From a virus, in the IMG/VR virus record IMGVR_UViG_3300028592_000049, positions 1 to 34,818 of that record: DNA of 34,818 nt; one strand, given 5' to 3'. Below, in pieces: positions 1 through 6,035 of the stretch; the first letter of the stretch is position 1, and each line of letters begins with the position of its first letter. A program made the translations under genes and the position numbers. Below the pieces are notes generated by a model. The model had not been told where the DNA came from. It saw only the letters and a program-made list of their open reading frames with translations, and ran no database searches.

Positions 1-93
1 ACGTTGGAGGCCGTGAAGGCCGAGATGAGTAAGGCGTTCGCCCAGATCGAGGCTGGCACTGCCACCAAGATGGACACGTTTCCAGAGGAATGA
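1..93 (+). CDS. C-terminal end of an unidentified phage protein (partial)
   Basis: An open frame enters from the left edge and ends at TGA 91-93, giving 30 residues ending in TKMDTFPEE. The visible part is charged and probably helical (LEAVKAEMSKAFAQIEAG). No family can be assigned because the start lies outside the window. It is followed 13 nt later by the next gene on the same strand, so it is probably the preceding member of the same operon of small genes. Confidence 0.55.
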   Translation, partial: TLEAVKAEMSKAFAQIEAGTATKMDTFPEE

Positions 94-106
94 GACGAGC
101 GCTGAC

Positions 107-304
107 ATGCCTAAGTGCGATTGTTGCGGCAGGTTCATGCACTGCAAGCCGGGTGCATCGTGGGCGATGCGATACAGCGGGCATCCGCCGACGCCGAGTC
201 ATGAGGTGTTTCGCTGCGTGACGTGCACGACAAAGCTCGGCCCACTCTCGCAGCAATCTGGCATGCGACAGGATACGGCAGGCGTATTCAAGGCACAGGA
301 ATGA
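107..304 (+). CDS. small zinc-finger-like protein
   Basis: 65 residues. The N-terminus has CDCC (residues 4-7) and a second pair CVTC at about residues 37-40, the spacing of a small zinc-binding knuckle. I see no other motif. Function is unknown; such small metal-binding proteins are common in phage early or accessory regions. The upstream sequence has only a weak purine stretch (gacgag), unlike the strong sites of the following genes. The stop lies 10 nt before the next start, consistent with one transcript. Confidence 0.65.
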   Translation: MPKCDCCGRFMHCKPGASWAMRYSGHPPTPSHEVFRCVTCTTKLGPLSQQSGMRQDTAGVFKAQE

Positions 305-314
305 GGGGGAGCCC

Positions 315-518
315 ATGACCCAAGAGCAGGTCAACCAGATGATCCGCGAGGCAGTGGAGCGGGGCCGACAGAAGGAAGCCTTGCGGCGTCGCTACATGCA
401 AATGGCGGCTGCCATCCGTGCGGGGCAGGCCGAGGCCGACAGCAAGGCGGATGCTCACCGCTACTGGGTGATGAGAGGCGATCCGCGTAGGCGGTTTGAC
501 AATGAGAGGAGCCGATGA
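315..518 (+). CDS. small charged helical protein, unknown
   Basis: 67 residues with a strong ribosome site (gaggggga) 6 nt before ATG. The protein is highly charged and probably all helical (QMIREAVERGRQKEALRRRY). It has no recognisable domain. Its stop overlaps the start of the next gene as ATGA, so the two are likely translationally coupled. Confidence 0.7.
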   Translation: MTQEQVNQMIREAVERGRQKEALRRRYMQMAAAIRAGQAEADSKADAHRYWVMRGDPRRRFDNERSR

Positions 519-943
519 AGATCGTCGATCAGGTCTCCAGAGAGACCGCGCTGATGCAGAGCCAAGCCAACTCGCGGCTCCGCGCTTCCATGACCATGCT
601 CCTGCATCGGCTCCGCCGCTATATCCAGGTGGTGCCGATGATGGAAGACGACAAGATGCCGGAGCATGACGTGTGTTGGGTATCCTGGCCCGGCAGCGGC
701 AGATATGACGACTGCCCGGAACACATCATCCATCAGGCGCTGAAGGAGAGCCCGGAGCTGTGGGCGCATGCGATCCCAGAGGACTGCTGCATCGTGCCGC
801 GCGCACATCTGAAGGCGCTCGGCGGTGAGCTGACTGCGGAGTCGATGATGCTCCAGGGAGCAAGCCTTGTAGAGCGTGCTGCAGCCATAGCCCGGCATGA
901 GGCCGAGGAACGGCGCCACGCCGAGATGACAAAGCGCAAATAG
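515..943 (+). CDS. hypothetical phage protein, 142 aa
   Basis: 142 residues, starting at an ATGA overlap with the previous stop and preceded by agaggagcc. The N-terminal third is basic and helical; a middle part (VCWVSWPGSGRYDDCPEHI) is Trp/Cys-containing; the C-terminus is a charged helix ending HAEMTKRK. No family recognised. The overlap supports co-translation with its neighbour. Confidence 0.7.
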   Translation: MKIVDQVSRETALMQSQANSRLRASMTMLLHRLRRYIQVVPMMEDDKMPEHDVCWVSWPGSGRYDDCPEHIIHQALKESPELWAHAIPEDCCIVPRAHLKALGGELTAESMMLQGASLVERAAAIARHEAEERRHAEMTKRK

Positions 944-954
944 GAGACGAGCCC

Positions 955-1134
955 ATGGCGAGAGACCGCATCCCGGCCGATAAGATGCTGCGCCGCCGCC
1001 ATCCCGTTGACGGTGGCCAGCTCAAGCCGATGGCGTTCGCTGACGGCTACGTGATGGCGCGGCGTCCGGGATGCATCCCGTTCGTCATGAGCGAGAAGGA
1101 ATGGCAGAAGCTGCCAGAGTTCGAGAAGGAATGA
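955..1134 (+). CDS. hypothetical 59 aa protein
   Basis: ATG at 955 is preceded by aggagacgagccc and the frame runs 59 codons to TGA 1132-1134. The protein begins MARDRIPADKMLRRRH and ends FVMSEKEWQKLPEFEKE. The good ribosome site, the tight packing (11 nt after the previous stop) and the protein-like composition support a real gene despite its length. Function unknown. Confidence 0.7.
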   Translation: MARDRIPADKMLRRRHPVDGGQLKPMAFADGYVMARRPGCIPFVMSEKEWQKLPEFEKE

Positions 1135-1142
1135 GGAAGCCG

Positions 1143-1379
1143 ATGGAGCCGACGTTCAAGAAGTGGGGCGTGGAGTACGGCCTAGACGGCAAGCGGTGGT
1201 GCATCGACGTAATGGCCGCTGATGAGGCTGACGCCATGCGCCGCATCAGGCAGGCGGCGGCGTTCGGCACCGTCGAAGGGTTCGAGGTCGCCCGAGTTCC
1301 GATGTGGGGAGGCGGCGTCTTGCTCCCCCTCGTCGGCGTCGTCGTATGGCTGCGCAACCGTTGCGCAAGAAAGTGGTGA
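1143..1379 (+). CDS. small protein with one C-terminal membrane segment
   Basis: 78 residues from ATG 1143, chosen because gaggaag sits just upstream in the same context as the neighbouring genes. Starts at 1131 (overlapping the previous stop) or 1071 are also open but fit the operon pattern less well. The N-terminal part is soluble (FKKWGVEYGLDGKRWCIDV). Residues about 60-73 (GGGVLLPLVGVVVWL) form one predicted membrane helix followed by a basic end (RNRCARKW), which suggests an N-out tail-anchored topology. Function unknown. Confidence 0.6.
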   Translation: MEPTFKKWGVEYGLDGKRWCIDVMAADEADAMRRIRQAAAFGTVEGFEVARVPMWGGGVLLPLVGVVVWLRNRCARKW

Positions 1380-1384
1380 GCGGC

Positions 1385-1567
1385 ATGGGAGACAAGCACT
1401 ACATCATCGAGGAGCCGGCCGCGCGTGTTCGGTGGGTCGAGCGTGATGGCAGGCGCGTCCTGCAACAGCGCTGGGCGGTCCGGGAGTACGACGACCAGCA
1501 CAACTGCATCGGCCTCACCGGAAAGTGGCAGGACGTGCCCGTTGAGACCGAGACGGATGAAGATTGA
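1385..1567 (+). CDS. hypothetical 60 aa protein
   Basis: ATG 1385 lies 5 nt after the previous stop, with ggtgag as a modest ribosome site. The frame is also open upstream to 1304, but that part overlaps the previous gene and looks like shadow sequence. The protein (MGDKHYIIEEPAARVRWVER...) has a beta-rich N-terminus and an acidic C-terminus (VETETDED). It resembles no family I can name. Confidence 0.6.
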   Translation: MGDKHYIIEEPAARVRWVERDGRRVLQQRWAVREYDDQHNCIGLTGKWQDVPVETETDED

Positions 1568-1571
1568 GGAG

Positions 1572-1615
1572 CGTCGTAATGTTACGCATGCGCGTAACAC
1601 GGCGTAACAGGGGGG
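1572..1615. promoter_or_regulatory. operator-like repeat, copy 1
   Basis: The sequence contains GTTACGC (1581-1587), a 4 nt gap, the inverted copy GCGTAAC (1592-1598), and a third, direct copy GCGTAAC at 1602-1608. A short G tract follows. A CGTAA/TTACG arrangement also precedes it (1575-1586). The same 44 nt block, with identical spacing and three changed bases confined to the central gap, recurs at 2671-2714. Multiple phased half-sites point to a DNA-binding site (repressor, initiator or phage regulator). It sits in the gap before the gene at 1631. Confidence 0.6.
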
Positions 1616-1630
1616 GGGGGAGCGACGGCT

Positions 1631-1879
1631 ATGGGCTTGATCGACGGTCTCAAGGAGACATCGCGGAGCGAGATCATGGAGCAGATCGACGCCGATCTCA
1701 CGGCGCATGCCGAAAGGCTGCAGCACGAGTCGAGGCACTACGCGGCGGTGCTCTCTGCCATCACCGACACGCGCCCGGACATGCCGACCGATGAGAGAGC
1801 CGTCCTGGCATCGGCCATCGTGACGCGATTGCATGAGCGCGCAGCGGAGTACGCCGAGACGCATCGGTTGGCCAAATAG
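1631..1879 (+). CDS. hypothetical helical protein, 82 aa
   Basis: 82 residues, mostly helical and charged (KETSRSEIMEQIDADLTAHAERL). The ribosome site is probably the end of the G-run (gggggag) before ATG. It is the first gene downstream of the first operator-like repeat and so could begin a separately controlled transcript. No family recognised. Confidence 0.65.
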   Translation: MGLIDGLKETSRSEIMEQIDADLTAHAERLQHESRHYAAVLSAITDTRPDMPTDERAVLASAIVTRLHERAAEYAETHRLAK

Positions 1880-1989
1880 GAGCCGAGCGAACGATGTGGC
1901 TTAGGCGGTTTAGATGCTGGACCTCTTGGTGCCGGCCGGGGCGGCGATGCTGTCTGTGCAGGCACAAACCGTAACCGAGGGAGCAGCAG

Positions 1990-2460
1990 GTGCGCATCGT
2001 GCCGATGACCTTGCGGGAGGCCAACGACTTCGTGGAGCGGTGGCACCGGCACTCTGCGCGCACGTCCAACGATGGCGGCAAGTACGCCATCGGCCTAGAG
2101 TACGAGAGCCAACTCGTCGGCGTGGCCATTGTCGGCCGCCCGGTGGCGCGGCTGCTGCAGGTGCCGGGCGCGGCCGAACTGCTCCGGTTGTGCACGTCTC
2201 CGGCTGCGCCGAAGGGCGCCGGCTCCAAGCTCTACTCGCGCGCCAAGCGCATCTGGCAGCTGATGGGCGGGACGACGATCCACACCTACACCCTGAAGCA
2301 CGAGGGCGGCGCCACTCTCCGCGGCGCTGGCATCCACGAGGCTGCGGCCGAGGTCGATGGGCAGCAGTGGACGAGGCCGAGCAGGCCGCGCGACGAGAAG
2401 GCAGTCTATGACGAGGACAAGCTCCGATGGACGGAGACCTTGCCTGAAGTGAAAGTTTGA
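1990..2460 (+). CDS. XF1762-family GNAT-like protein
   Basis: 156 residues from GTG 1990, preceded by gagggagcagcag. The sequence pattern (MRIVPMTLREANDFVERWHR, then GVAIVGRPVARLL, LCTSP, SKLYSRAKRIWQLMGG and a C-terminal WTRPSRPR) matches, from memory, the XF1762 family. This is a small GNAT-fold protein common in phages and prophages; its substrate is not established. It is in operon with the zinc-ribbon gene 10 nt downstream. Family assignment is by recall of the pattern, not by a search. Confidence 0.75.
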   Translation: MRIVPMTLREANDFVERWHRHSARTSNDGGKYAIGLEYESQLVGVAIVGRPVARLLQVPGAAELLRLCTSPAAPKGAGSKLYSRAKRIWQLMGGTTIHTYTLKHEGGATLRGAGIHEAAAEVDGQQWTRPSRPRDEKAVYDEDKLRWTETLPEVKV

Positions 2461-2470
2461 GAGGAGCGCC

Positions 2471-2665
2471 ATGCGCTGCTGGCTGGTCTGCCAACAATGC
2501 GGGACGAAAGAGCTACTGGTCGAGCGCACCAAGTTCGATGGCGGCTGTCTCCACTGCCGGGGCGGCCCTCGCGTGGCCGAGGACGACGACGGCAACCCTA
2601 TGGTGGTGTGGTCTGAGCAGAGCGATCCGACTTCGTGGGATTTGCCCGATCAGGAACAAAAGTGA
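2471..2665 (+). CDS. small zinc-ribbon protein
   Basis: 64 residues with gagaggagcgcc before ATG. Two CxxC-type pairs, CQQC (7-10) and CLHC (26-29), are separated by 15 residues, as in rubredoxin-like zinc ribbons. An acidic tail follows (AEDDDG). Probably a metal-binding adaptor or nucleic-acid-binding protein; function unknown. Last gene of the rightward operon; the second operator-like repeat starts 5 nt after its stop. Confidence 0.7.
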   Translation: MRCWLVCQQCGTKELLVERTKFDGGCLHCRGGPRVAEDDDGNPMVVWSEQSDPTSWDLPDQEQK

Positions 2666-2670
2666 CGAGC

Positions 2671-2714
2671 CGTCGTAATGTTACGCAGGGGCGTAACACG
2701 GCGTAACAGGGGGG
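2671..2714. promoter_or_regulatory. operator-like repeat, copy 2
   Basis: Near-exact copy of 1572-1615: GTTACGC at 2680-2686, GCGTAAC at 2691-2697 and GCGTAAC at 2701-2707, with the same spacing. Only the central tetranucleotide differs (aggg here, atgc there) and the G tract is shorter (6 against 11). It lies between the end of the rightward operon and the terminator of the convergent leftward array. Confidence 0.6.
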
Positions 2715-2727
2715 AGCCCCCAAACGC

Positions 2728-2761
2728 AAAAAGCCCCGCCTCGGCGGAGCCGGGCGGGGCT
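2728..2761 (-). terminator. intrinsic terminator of the leftward array
   Basis: A 9 bp perfect stem (2732-2740 with 2753-2761), extended internally by a short CGG/CCG pairing, is followed in the leftward direction by five Us (A run 2728-2732). It starts 6 nt after the stop of the membrane-protein gene at 2767. It is the only hairpin in the array with a clear U tract, so this is probably where leftward transcription ends. Confidence 0.85.
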
Positions 2762-2766
2762 GGGGG

Positions 2767-3729
2767 TCAGTTCTGGTTGGCGGCGGCCGGCTTGGTGGCC
2801 GGAGCTGTCACCAGCTTCAGAGACGGGCGGGAAGCCCGCTTGGCTGGGACCGGGGCAGGCTTGGGCGCCTGCTTCGCCTTGTCCTTGCGCGGCCGCTTCG
2901 GCTTGGGCTGCGCCTTAGGCTCCGGCTTCGGCGCCCCCTTGGTGGGGCCGCGGTGGGCGGAGTAGGCGATCAGCCCGCAGGCAAGGCCGTTGGCGGCCAT
3001 GCTGCCGAGGGCGGCCGCGATGATATCAAGGAGCCAGGCCGGCACCTTGATGCGGTCGGCAAGCGGCGTCGCCGAGGGCGGCGCCTTCAGGTGCAACAGC
3101 GCTGTGCGGGCGGCCTTCAGCTCGGCCTCGGCCGCCGCCTTGAGAGCGGCGACCTCGTCGCGAGCTGCCTTGACCTCGATGCCAGCCGAGGCGGCGTTGC
3201 CCTCCAAGAGCTTGGTGCAGTTGTCCAAGCAGGTCCTGGCGGTGCTGTTGTCGATCCTCGCCTTGTCGGCTGCCGCCTTGCTCGCCTCCGCCTTGGTGAG
3301 GCGGGGAGAGGTGGTGGGCACGTCCCGGAGGGCAGCCTCGGCCGCGGTGACGCGGGCCTTGGCGTTGTCGATGACGTGGGCGGCCTCGATGAGCGGCGCC
3401 TGAGCCGCGTCTCGAGAGGCAACGATGCGCTCGGCGGTAGAGAGAAAGCCGAACGCCTCGCCAGCGATGATCGTGACGACCAGGAAGCGGGCGAGAGCCC
3501 GCCGGCCGGCCGCAGACGCCGCGCCGATGACCAGCGCAGCGATCCCGACGCCACCGGCAACCGCGAGGACCAGGACGGCCGCGGCGGAGCCGTAGCCGCC
3601 CGTGTGGGCGATCGTCACGTGTGCGGTAGCGCCGAGGATGGCGAGCCCCACCACCAGGGCAACGCCACGGAGAGCGTAGCGGCGCGAGATTGCACCGGCA
3701 CGCCGGAAGATGTAGGAGAGAGCAGCCAC
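2767..3729 (-). CDS. membrane protein with periplasmic-type coiled coil and basic tail
   Basis: 320 residues from GTG at 3729, chosen because GGAGG lies just upstream; the frame remains open to 4122 but has no good start there. Predicted helices lie at about 22-40, 49-71, 80-96 and 232-257. Residues about 105-215 are a long Ala/Lys/Glu coiled coil containing a Cys pair (CLDNC, 167-171). The C-terminal 60 residues are Pro/Lys rich. The arrangement recalls phage membrane proteins that span the periplasm or scaffold membrane complexes, but I cannot assign a family. Last gene of the leftward array; it lacks the paired arms that flank its neighbours. Confidence 0.75.
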   Translation of the reverse strand: MAALSYIFRRAGAISRRYALRGVALVVGLAILGATAHVTIAHTGGYGSAAAVLVLAVAGGVGIAALVIGAASAAGRRALARFLVVTIIAGEAFGFLSTAERIVASRDAAQAPLIEAAHVIDNAKARVTAAEAALRDVPTTSPRLTKAEASKAAADKARIDNSTARTCLDNCTKLLEGNAASAGIEVKAARDEVAALKAAAEAELKAARTALLHLKAPPSATPLADRIKVPAWLLDIIAAALGSMAANGLACGLIAYSAHRGPTKGAPKPEPKAQPKPKRPRKDKAKQAPKPAPVPAKRASRPSLKLVTAPATKPAAANQN

Positions 3730-3748
3730 AACACACCTCCATGTGTTG
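3729..3748 (-). promoter_or_regulatory. start-site hairpin displaying the ribosome site
   Basis: Seven perfect pairs (3729-3735 with 3742-3748) enclose a six-base loop that, on the minus strand, reads TGGAGG and so contains the Shine-Dalgarno sequence. The GTG start codon begins at the last base of the stem. The structure would hold the ribosome site single-stranded and fix its distance from the start. Confidence 0.5.
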
Positions 3749-3756
3749 GGGTTGAC

Positions 3757-3846
3757 CGGGCACAGCCCGGCCATACCGGGTGGTATGGGTTCCTGATGCG
3801 GGGTAGGACGGCCGGACCCGGATGCAACACCTGCTCGGGTCCGGCC
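3757..3846 (-). promoter_or_regulatory. structured leader with three hairpins
   Basis: Upstream of the membrane-protein gene the leader can form three consecutive hairpins. One is an 11 bp perfect stem with a 15 nt loop (3810-3820 with 3836-3846), one a 7 bp stem with a 4 nt loop (about 3771-3788), and one a 6 bp stem with a 3 nt loop (about 3757-3771). No U tract follows any of them. A regulatory leader or a partial terminator would both fit. Confidence 0.4.
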
Positions 3847-3903
3847 GGCCGGATCGCGGCTGGCCGGTGGAGGGACGGCGTCCGCGAATTGGGGTAGTCT
3901 GGA

Positions 3904-4240
3904 TCTCGACGCCCCTTGGGAGGACGGCCCCGGGCATGCAGGGGCCGCCCGAAGGGCATCACGCAGCGGCTTCGCGCGCCTCGCGCCAGCGGCGCTCGGC
4001 GGCTTCGGCAGCGGCATCCTCGCACCTCGTCCGCCAGCGCTCCGCGATCTCGTCGGCGTAGTGCTTGGCGACAAGGGGATAGACGCCCCTGATGGACAGC
4101 AAGTCGTGGGCATCGAGCCCACCGAGGATCTCCTCGATGATCTCGCCCTCGTCCTCGTCCGTCATCTCGCTGTAGATGGTACGCATTGCACGCTCCTCCG
4201 GGTTGTGGTCGTGAGACCGTCCACCGAAGGGGTGTCGAGA
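3904..4240 (-). repeat. cassette arms around the 3959-4186 gene (family E)
   Basis: Downstream arm 3904-3929 is complementary to upstream arm 4215-4240 at 22 of 26 positions, with one further position able to form G-U in RNA. A hairpin with G-U pairs (about 3921-3950) lies between the stop codon and the downstream arm and shares its last bases with the arm. Confidence 0.75.
3959..4186 (-). CDS. small acidic helical protein, paralogue of the 6087-6305 product
   Basis: 75 residues; strong ribosome site (ggaggagcg) before ATG. It aligns along its length with the 72-residue product of 6087-6305: EII..I...LD..D.L.I.G....AK.Y.D.IAERWR and a shared WREAR near the C-terminus. This indicates duplication within the array. 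All helical, no catalytic motif; function unknown. Confidence 0.8.
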   Translation of the reverse strand: MRTIYSEMTDEDEGEIIEEILGGLDAHDLLSIRGVYPLVAKHYADEIAERWRTRCEDAAAEAAERRWREAREAAA

Positions 4241-4306
4241 CAGGTGTTAGAGGTTCCAGAGACCGCCCCTGCCGAGCGGGGGCAGGCAGGAGCGGCCTCG
4301 ATCCCG

Positions 4307-4432
4307 TCACTTCCCTGACAGCATCGCCTCGAGGCGGGCCTTGCGAGCCCACTCCCGCGCCTCCTCCATGGTGTGGAAGCTGCGCTCGATGGTGATGCCG
4401 CCGGGAAGGTTGACGGTGATGGTGATGTCCAT
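4307..4432 (-). CDS. 41 aa hypothetical protein
   Basis: 41 residues from ATG 4432 (MDITITVNLPGGITIERSFH...), with tgggggtcc before the start. The frame extends upstream to 4585 but without protein-like sequence. It has a beta hairpin-like N-terminus and an amphipathic helix (MEEAREWARKARLEAML). Its flanks contain only a weak arm match (4258-4271 with 4462-4476, one bulge). Confidence 0.65.
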   Translation of the reverse strand: MDITITVNLPGGITIERSFHTMEEAREWARKARLEAMLSGK

Positions 4433-4551
4433 GATGGACCCCCACGCTGGAGCGACCGCCTCAGGGGCGTGTCTTTCCGTGTCGCTTCGCGACGGGGTGA
4501 GGCCGGACGCCTCTGAAGCAGAGCACACCCGTGAAGGTGTGCTCGGCAGGG

Positions 4552-4708
4552 TCACGAGAGCTTCTTCAGGTCGGCAATGGGGCACGGGGTCTTCACCCCG
4601 CTGTCCCAGGCCACGAAGGCCATCCGGTCAACATCGATGAGCTCGACGCGCCCGATGTCGTGATCGTCACCTTCCTTCGCCGGCCTTGACCCTGTCGCCG
4701 ACTTCTAT
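4552..4708 (-). pseudogene. frameshifted small gene with a KOW/SH3-like look
   Basis: Leftward, one frame reads IEVGDRVKAGEG (about 4708-4670) and then stops. Shifting by one base at the gaaggaagg stretch continues as DDHDIGRVELIDVDRMAF and VAWDSGVKTPCPIADLKKLS to a TGA at 4552-4554. Together they look like one small beta-barrel protein broken by one extra base. The first protein-like codon is ATA, not a usual start, and the paired upstream arm is missing. Decay is the simplest reading; a programmed frameshift or a sequencing error is possible. A 9 bp hairpin (4521-4529 with 4536-4544) follows the stop. Confidence 0.6.
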
Positions 4709-4711
4709 TGT

Positions 4712-4970
4712 CCGGCTCTCCTGTAGGGCGGCCCGAAGGCCGCCGGAGATCACTGCGCATCTCGGACGATGATCTTATCGCCCGGGGTGAGGTAGGGCAG
4801 TTCCTGGAGCATTTCGATCACGGCCTCTTTCGCGGCCGCGCCGATCACCTCCTCGTCGTCGTGCCCGTTCTCGACCGTGCGCGAATCAATCACGCCGCCC
4901 GAGTTGTGCAGTTCGACACAGAGCTTCATGTCTTCCTCCGTTGGTTAGAGTCGCCCAACAGAAGAGCCGG
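4712..4970 (-). repeat. cassette arms around the 4750-4929 gene (family B)
   Basis: Downstream arm 4712-4730 matches upstream arm 4952-4970 at 17 of 19 positions; one of the two differences can form a G-U pair in RNA. The hairpin behind the stop (4727-4733 with 4738-4744) has a UUCG loop on the transcript strand and overlaps the arm by four bases. The same family flanks the 6993-7211 gene. Confidence 0.8.
4750..4929 (-). CDS. hypothetical 59 aa protein
   Basis: ATG at 4929 is preceded by acggaggaagac and the frame runs 59 codons to TGA (4750-4752). The protein begins MKLCVELHNSGG, has an acidic turn (NGHDDEEV) and ends LTPGDKIIVRDAQ. It is an alpha/beta mini-protein with no recognised family. 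The ribosome site and flanking arms identical in style to other units support it. Confidence 0.75.
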   Translation of the reverse strand: MKLCVELHNSGGVIDSRTVENGHDDEEVIGAAAKEAVIEMLQELPYLTPGDKIIVRDAQ

Positions 4971-4971
4971 T

Positions 4972-5617
4972 AAGAGCCCTCTGGGATTGGCCCGCCGAAG
5001 CGGGCCGGGGTCATCCCTGATGTCCGATGTGGCGCTTGCGCGCCACCTCCCACGCTGCGTTCCACAAGACGATGTCGGCGTCCTCCTTGGCGTCCCGGCC
5101 GTCCTCCCCAAAGATGGGTTCGCGGCCGAGCACTTGCTCGAAGGCATCCGACATCGTCATGTTGGCGTCGCAGTAGCTCTGCGAAGCGCACGCGCCGCCG
5201 GACCGGAAGGGAGGCTCGGTCTCGTTGCGCCGCTTCATCTCCGCGAACTTGCGCTCGCCAAGATCCTCCTTGAGACTCGCCGAAAACGTCTCGGCGAGCA
5301 GGAAGGCCAGAACCTCGTTCCAGTCGTCGGTGTCGAGCACCGACTCGGCATTGCCGCGCTGCCCGTCCGGGGTGGCAAGCACCGTGAAGCGCTTGGTCTC
5401 GGGGTGCTCGCGCGACGCGGCCTTCTGGTAGTCGACGAAGACGGTGAACCCCGTCTCGGTGAAGAACGACGGGCAGGCATCGTTGTGCCAGCTCGTGTCC
5501 GTCCACGTCGGCGGGATCGCCGGCAGGGTCGTGGGATCGAAGTCAGGGAACTCATCGCTGTAAGCCATGAGCAGTGTCCTCCGTTGCTTGAGATTGCACC
5601 AATCCCGGAGGGCTCTT
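4972..5617 (-). repeat. cassette arms around the 5011-5568 gene (family C)
   Basis: Downstream arm 4972-4990 matches upstream arm 5599-5617 at 18 of 19 positions. The hairpin behind the stop (4989-4995 with 5000-5006) has a UUCG loop on the transcript strand. The arm contains ATTGG paired with CCAAT, whereas the other family C unit (6404-6613) has TTTGG paired with CCAAA. Confidence 0.85.
5011..5568 (-). CDS. hypothetical protein, 185 aa
   Basis: 185 residues from ATG 5568, chosen for the acggaggac site upstream; the frame is open to 5655 across the non-coding leader. Soluble, acidic, Trp-containing N-terminus (DFDPTTLPAIPPTW), a middle part with TVFVDYQKAASREHPETKRF, and a Cys-containing segment (GGACASQSYCDANMTMSDAF). 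No domain recognised. It is the longest gene of the arm-flanked array. Confidence 0.75.
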   Translation of the reverse strand: MAYSDEFPDFDPTTLPAIPPTWTDTSWHNDACPSFFTETGFTVFVDYQKAASREHPETKRFTVLATPDGQRGNAESVLDTDDWNEVLAFLLAETFSASLKEDLGERKFAEMKRRNETEPPFRSGGACASQSYCDANMTMSDAFEQVLGREPIFGEDGRDAKEDADIVLWNAAWEVARKRHIGHQG

Positions 5618-5626
5618 GTATAGTCG

Positions 5627-5689
5627 CCAGCGCCCTCAAGGGCAGCCGCCAACAAGCGGCTGCATGGTTGCTGCCCATGAAGGCGCTGG
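5627..5689 (-). repeat. gene-less cassette (family A arms and hairpin only)
   Basis: Arms 5627-5646 and 5670-5689 match at 18 of 20 positions and belong to the same family as those around 6718-6906. The upstream arm here is identical over 20 bases to that at 6927-6946. Between them are only an 8 bp hairpin (5642-5649 with 5656-5663) and six bases, where the sister unit has a whole gene. Confidence 0.75.
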
Positions 5690-5700
5690 CATGCGAGGTT

Positions 5701-6025
5701 GGACGCCTCGGGGGCAGAGCCACCCGCCTCGTAAGAGAGGCAAGCGGCTCCGGTAGGGTCAGACCCCGGCCTCCAGCCCTTCGGCGAAAAGCGTGAGCTT
5801 GTCGCCTCTGAGCCAGTGACCGGTCATGGGGTTCTCGATCCACACGTCACCGTCGCTGTTGACGGCGGCTTCGTGACAGTTCGCGAACCGCTTCGCAGCA
5901 TCGATCACCACCTCGTCGTCGAAGCCCTTGATGATCTCGCGGGCCTGATCCTCGGTGATGCTCGGGGTGTAGCTGGCCATATCAGTCTCCTCCGTTGCTA
6001 GGGTTGCTCTGCGCCGGAGGCGTCC
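5701..6025 (-). repeat. cassette arms around the 5759-5980 gene (family D)
   Basis: Downstream arm 5701-5725 matches upstream arm 6001-6025 at 22 of 25 positions. A 12 bp hairpin with G-U pairs (5719-5730 with 5737-5748) follows the stop and shares seven bases with the arm. A related downstream arm without partner lies at 4505-4524, behind the broken gene. Confidence 0.8.
5759..5980 (-). CDS. hypothetical 73 aa protein
   Basis: 73 residues from ATG 5980 with a strong ggaggagactgat site. N-terminal half helical (SITEDQAREIIKGFDDEVV), second half with GDVWIENPMTGHWLRGDK, suggesting a small alpha+beta fold. No family recognised. Flanked by family D arms and co-directional with the array. Confidence 0.75.
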   Translation of the reverse strand: MASYTPSITEDQAREIIKGFDDEVVIDAAKRFANCHEAAVNSDGDVWIENPMTGHWLRGDKLTLFAEGLEAGV

Positions 6026-6035
6026 AGTTCTCAAT

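Noticed and set aside
1894-1974. 26-codon Cys/Arg/Trp-rich mini-ORF (MWLRRFRCWTSWCRPGRRCC...)
   Set aside because: Its only purine-rich site is too far from the ATG and the composition is typical of a chance frame in GC-rich DNA. It occupies the gap before the GTG start at 1990.
2953-3897. Long frame on the plus strand opposite the membrane-protein gene
   Set aside because: It is the mirror of a well-supported gene with membrane helices, good start and terminator; GC-rich DNA keeps antisense frames open.
4750-4752. GTGA overlap that would let the 4552-4708 gene start at 4753
   Set aside because: The frame would run through the family B hairpin and arm, which recur as non-coding sequence at 6953-6990, and still ends at the frameshift stop.
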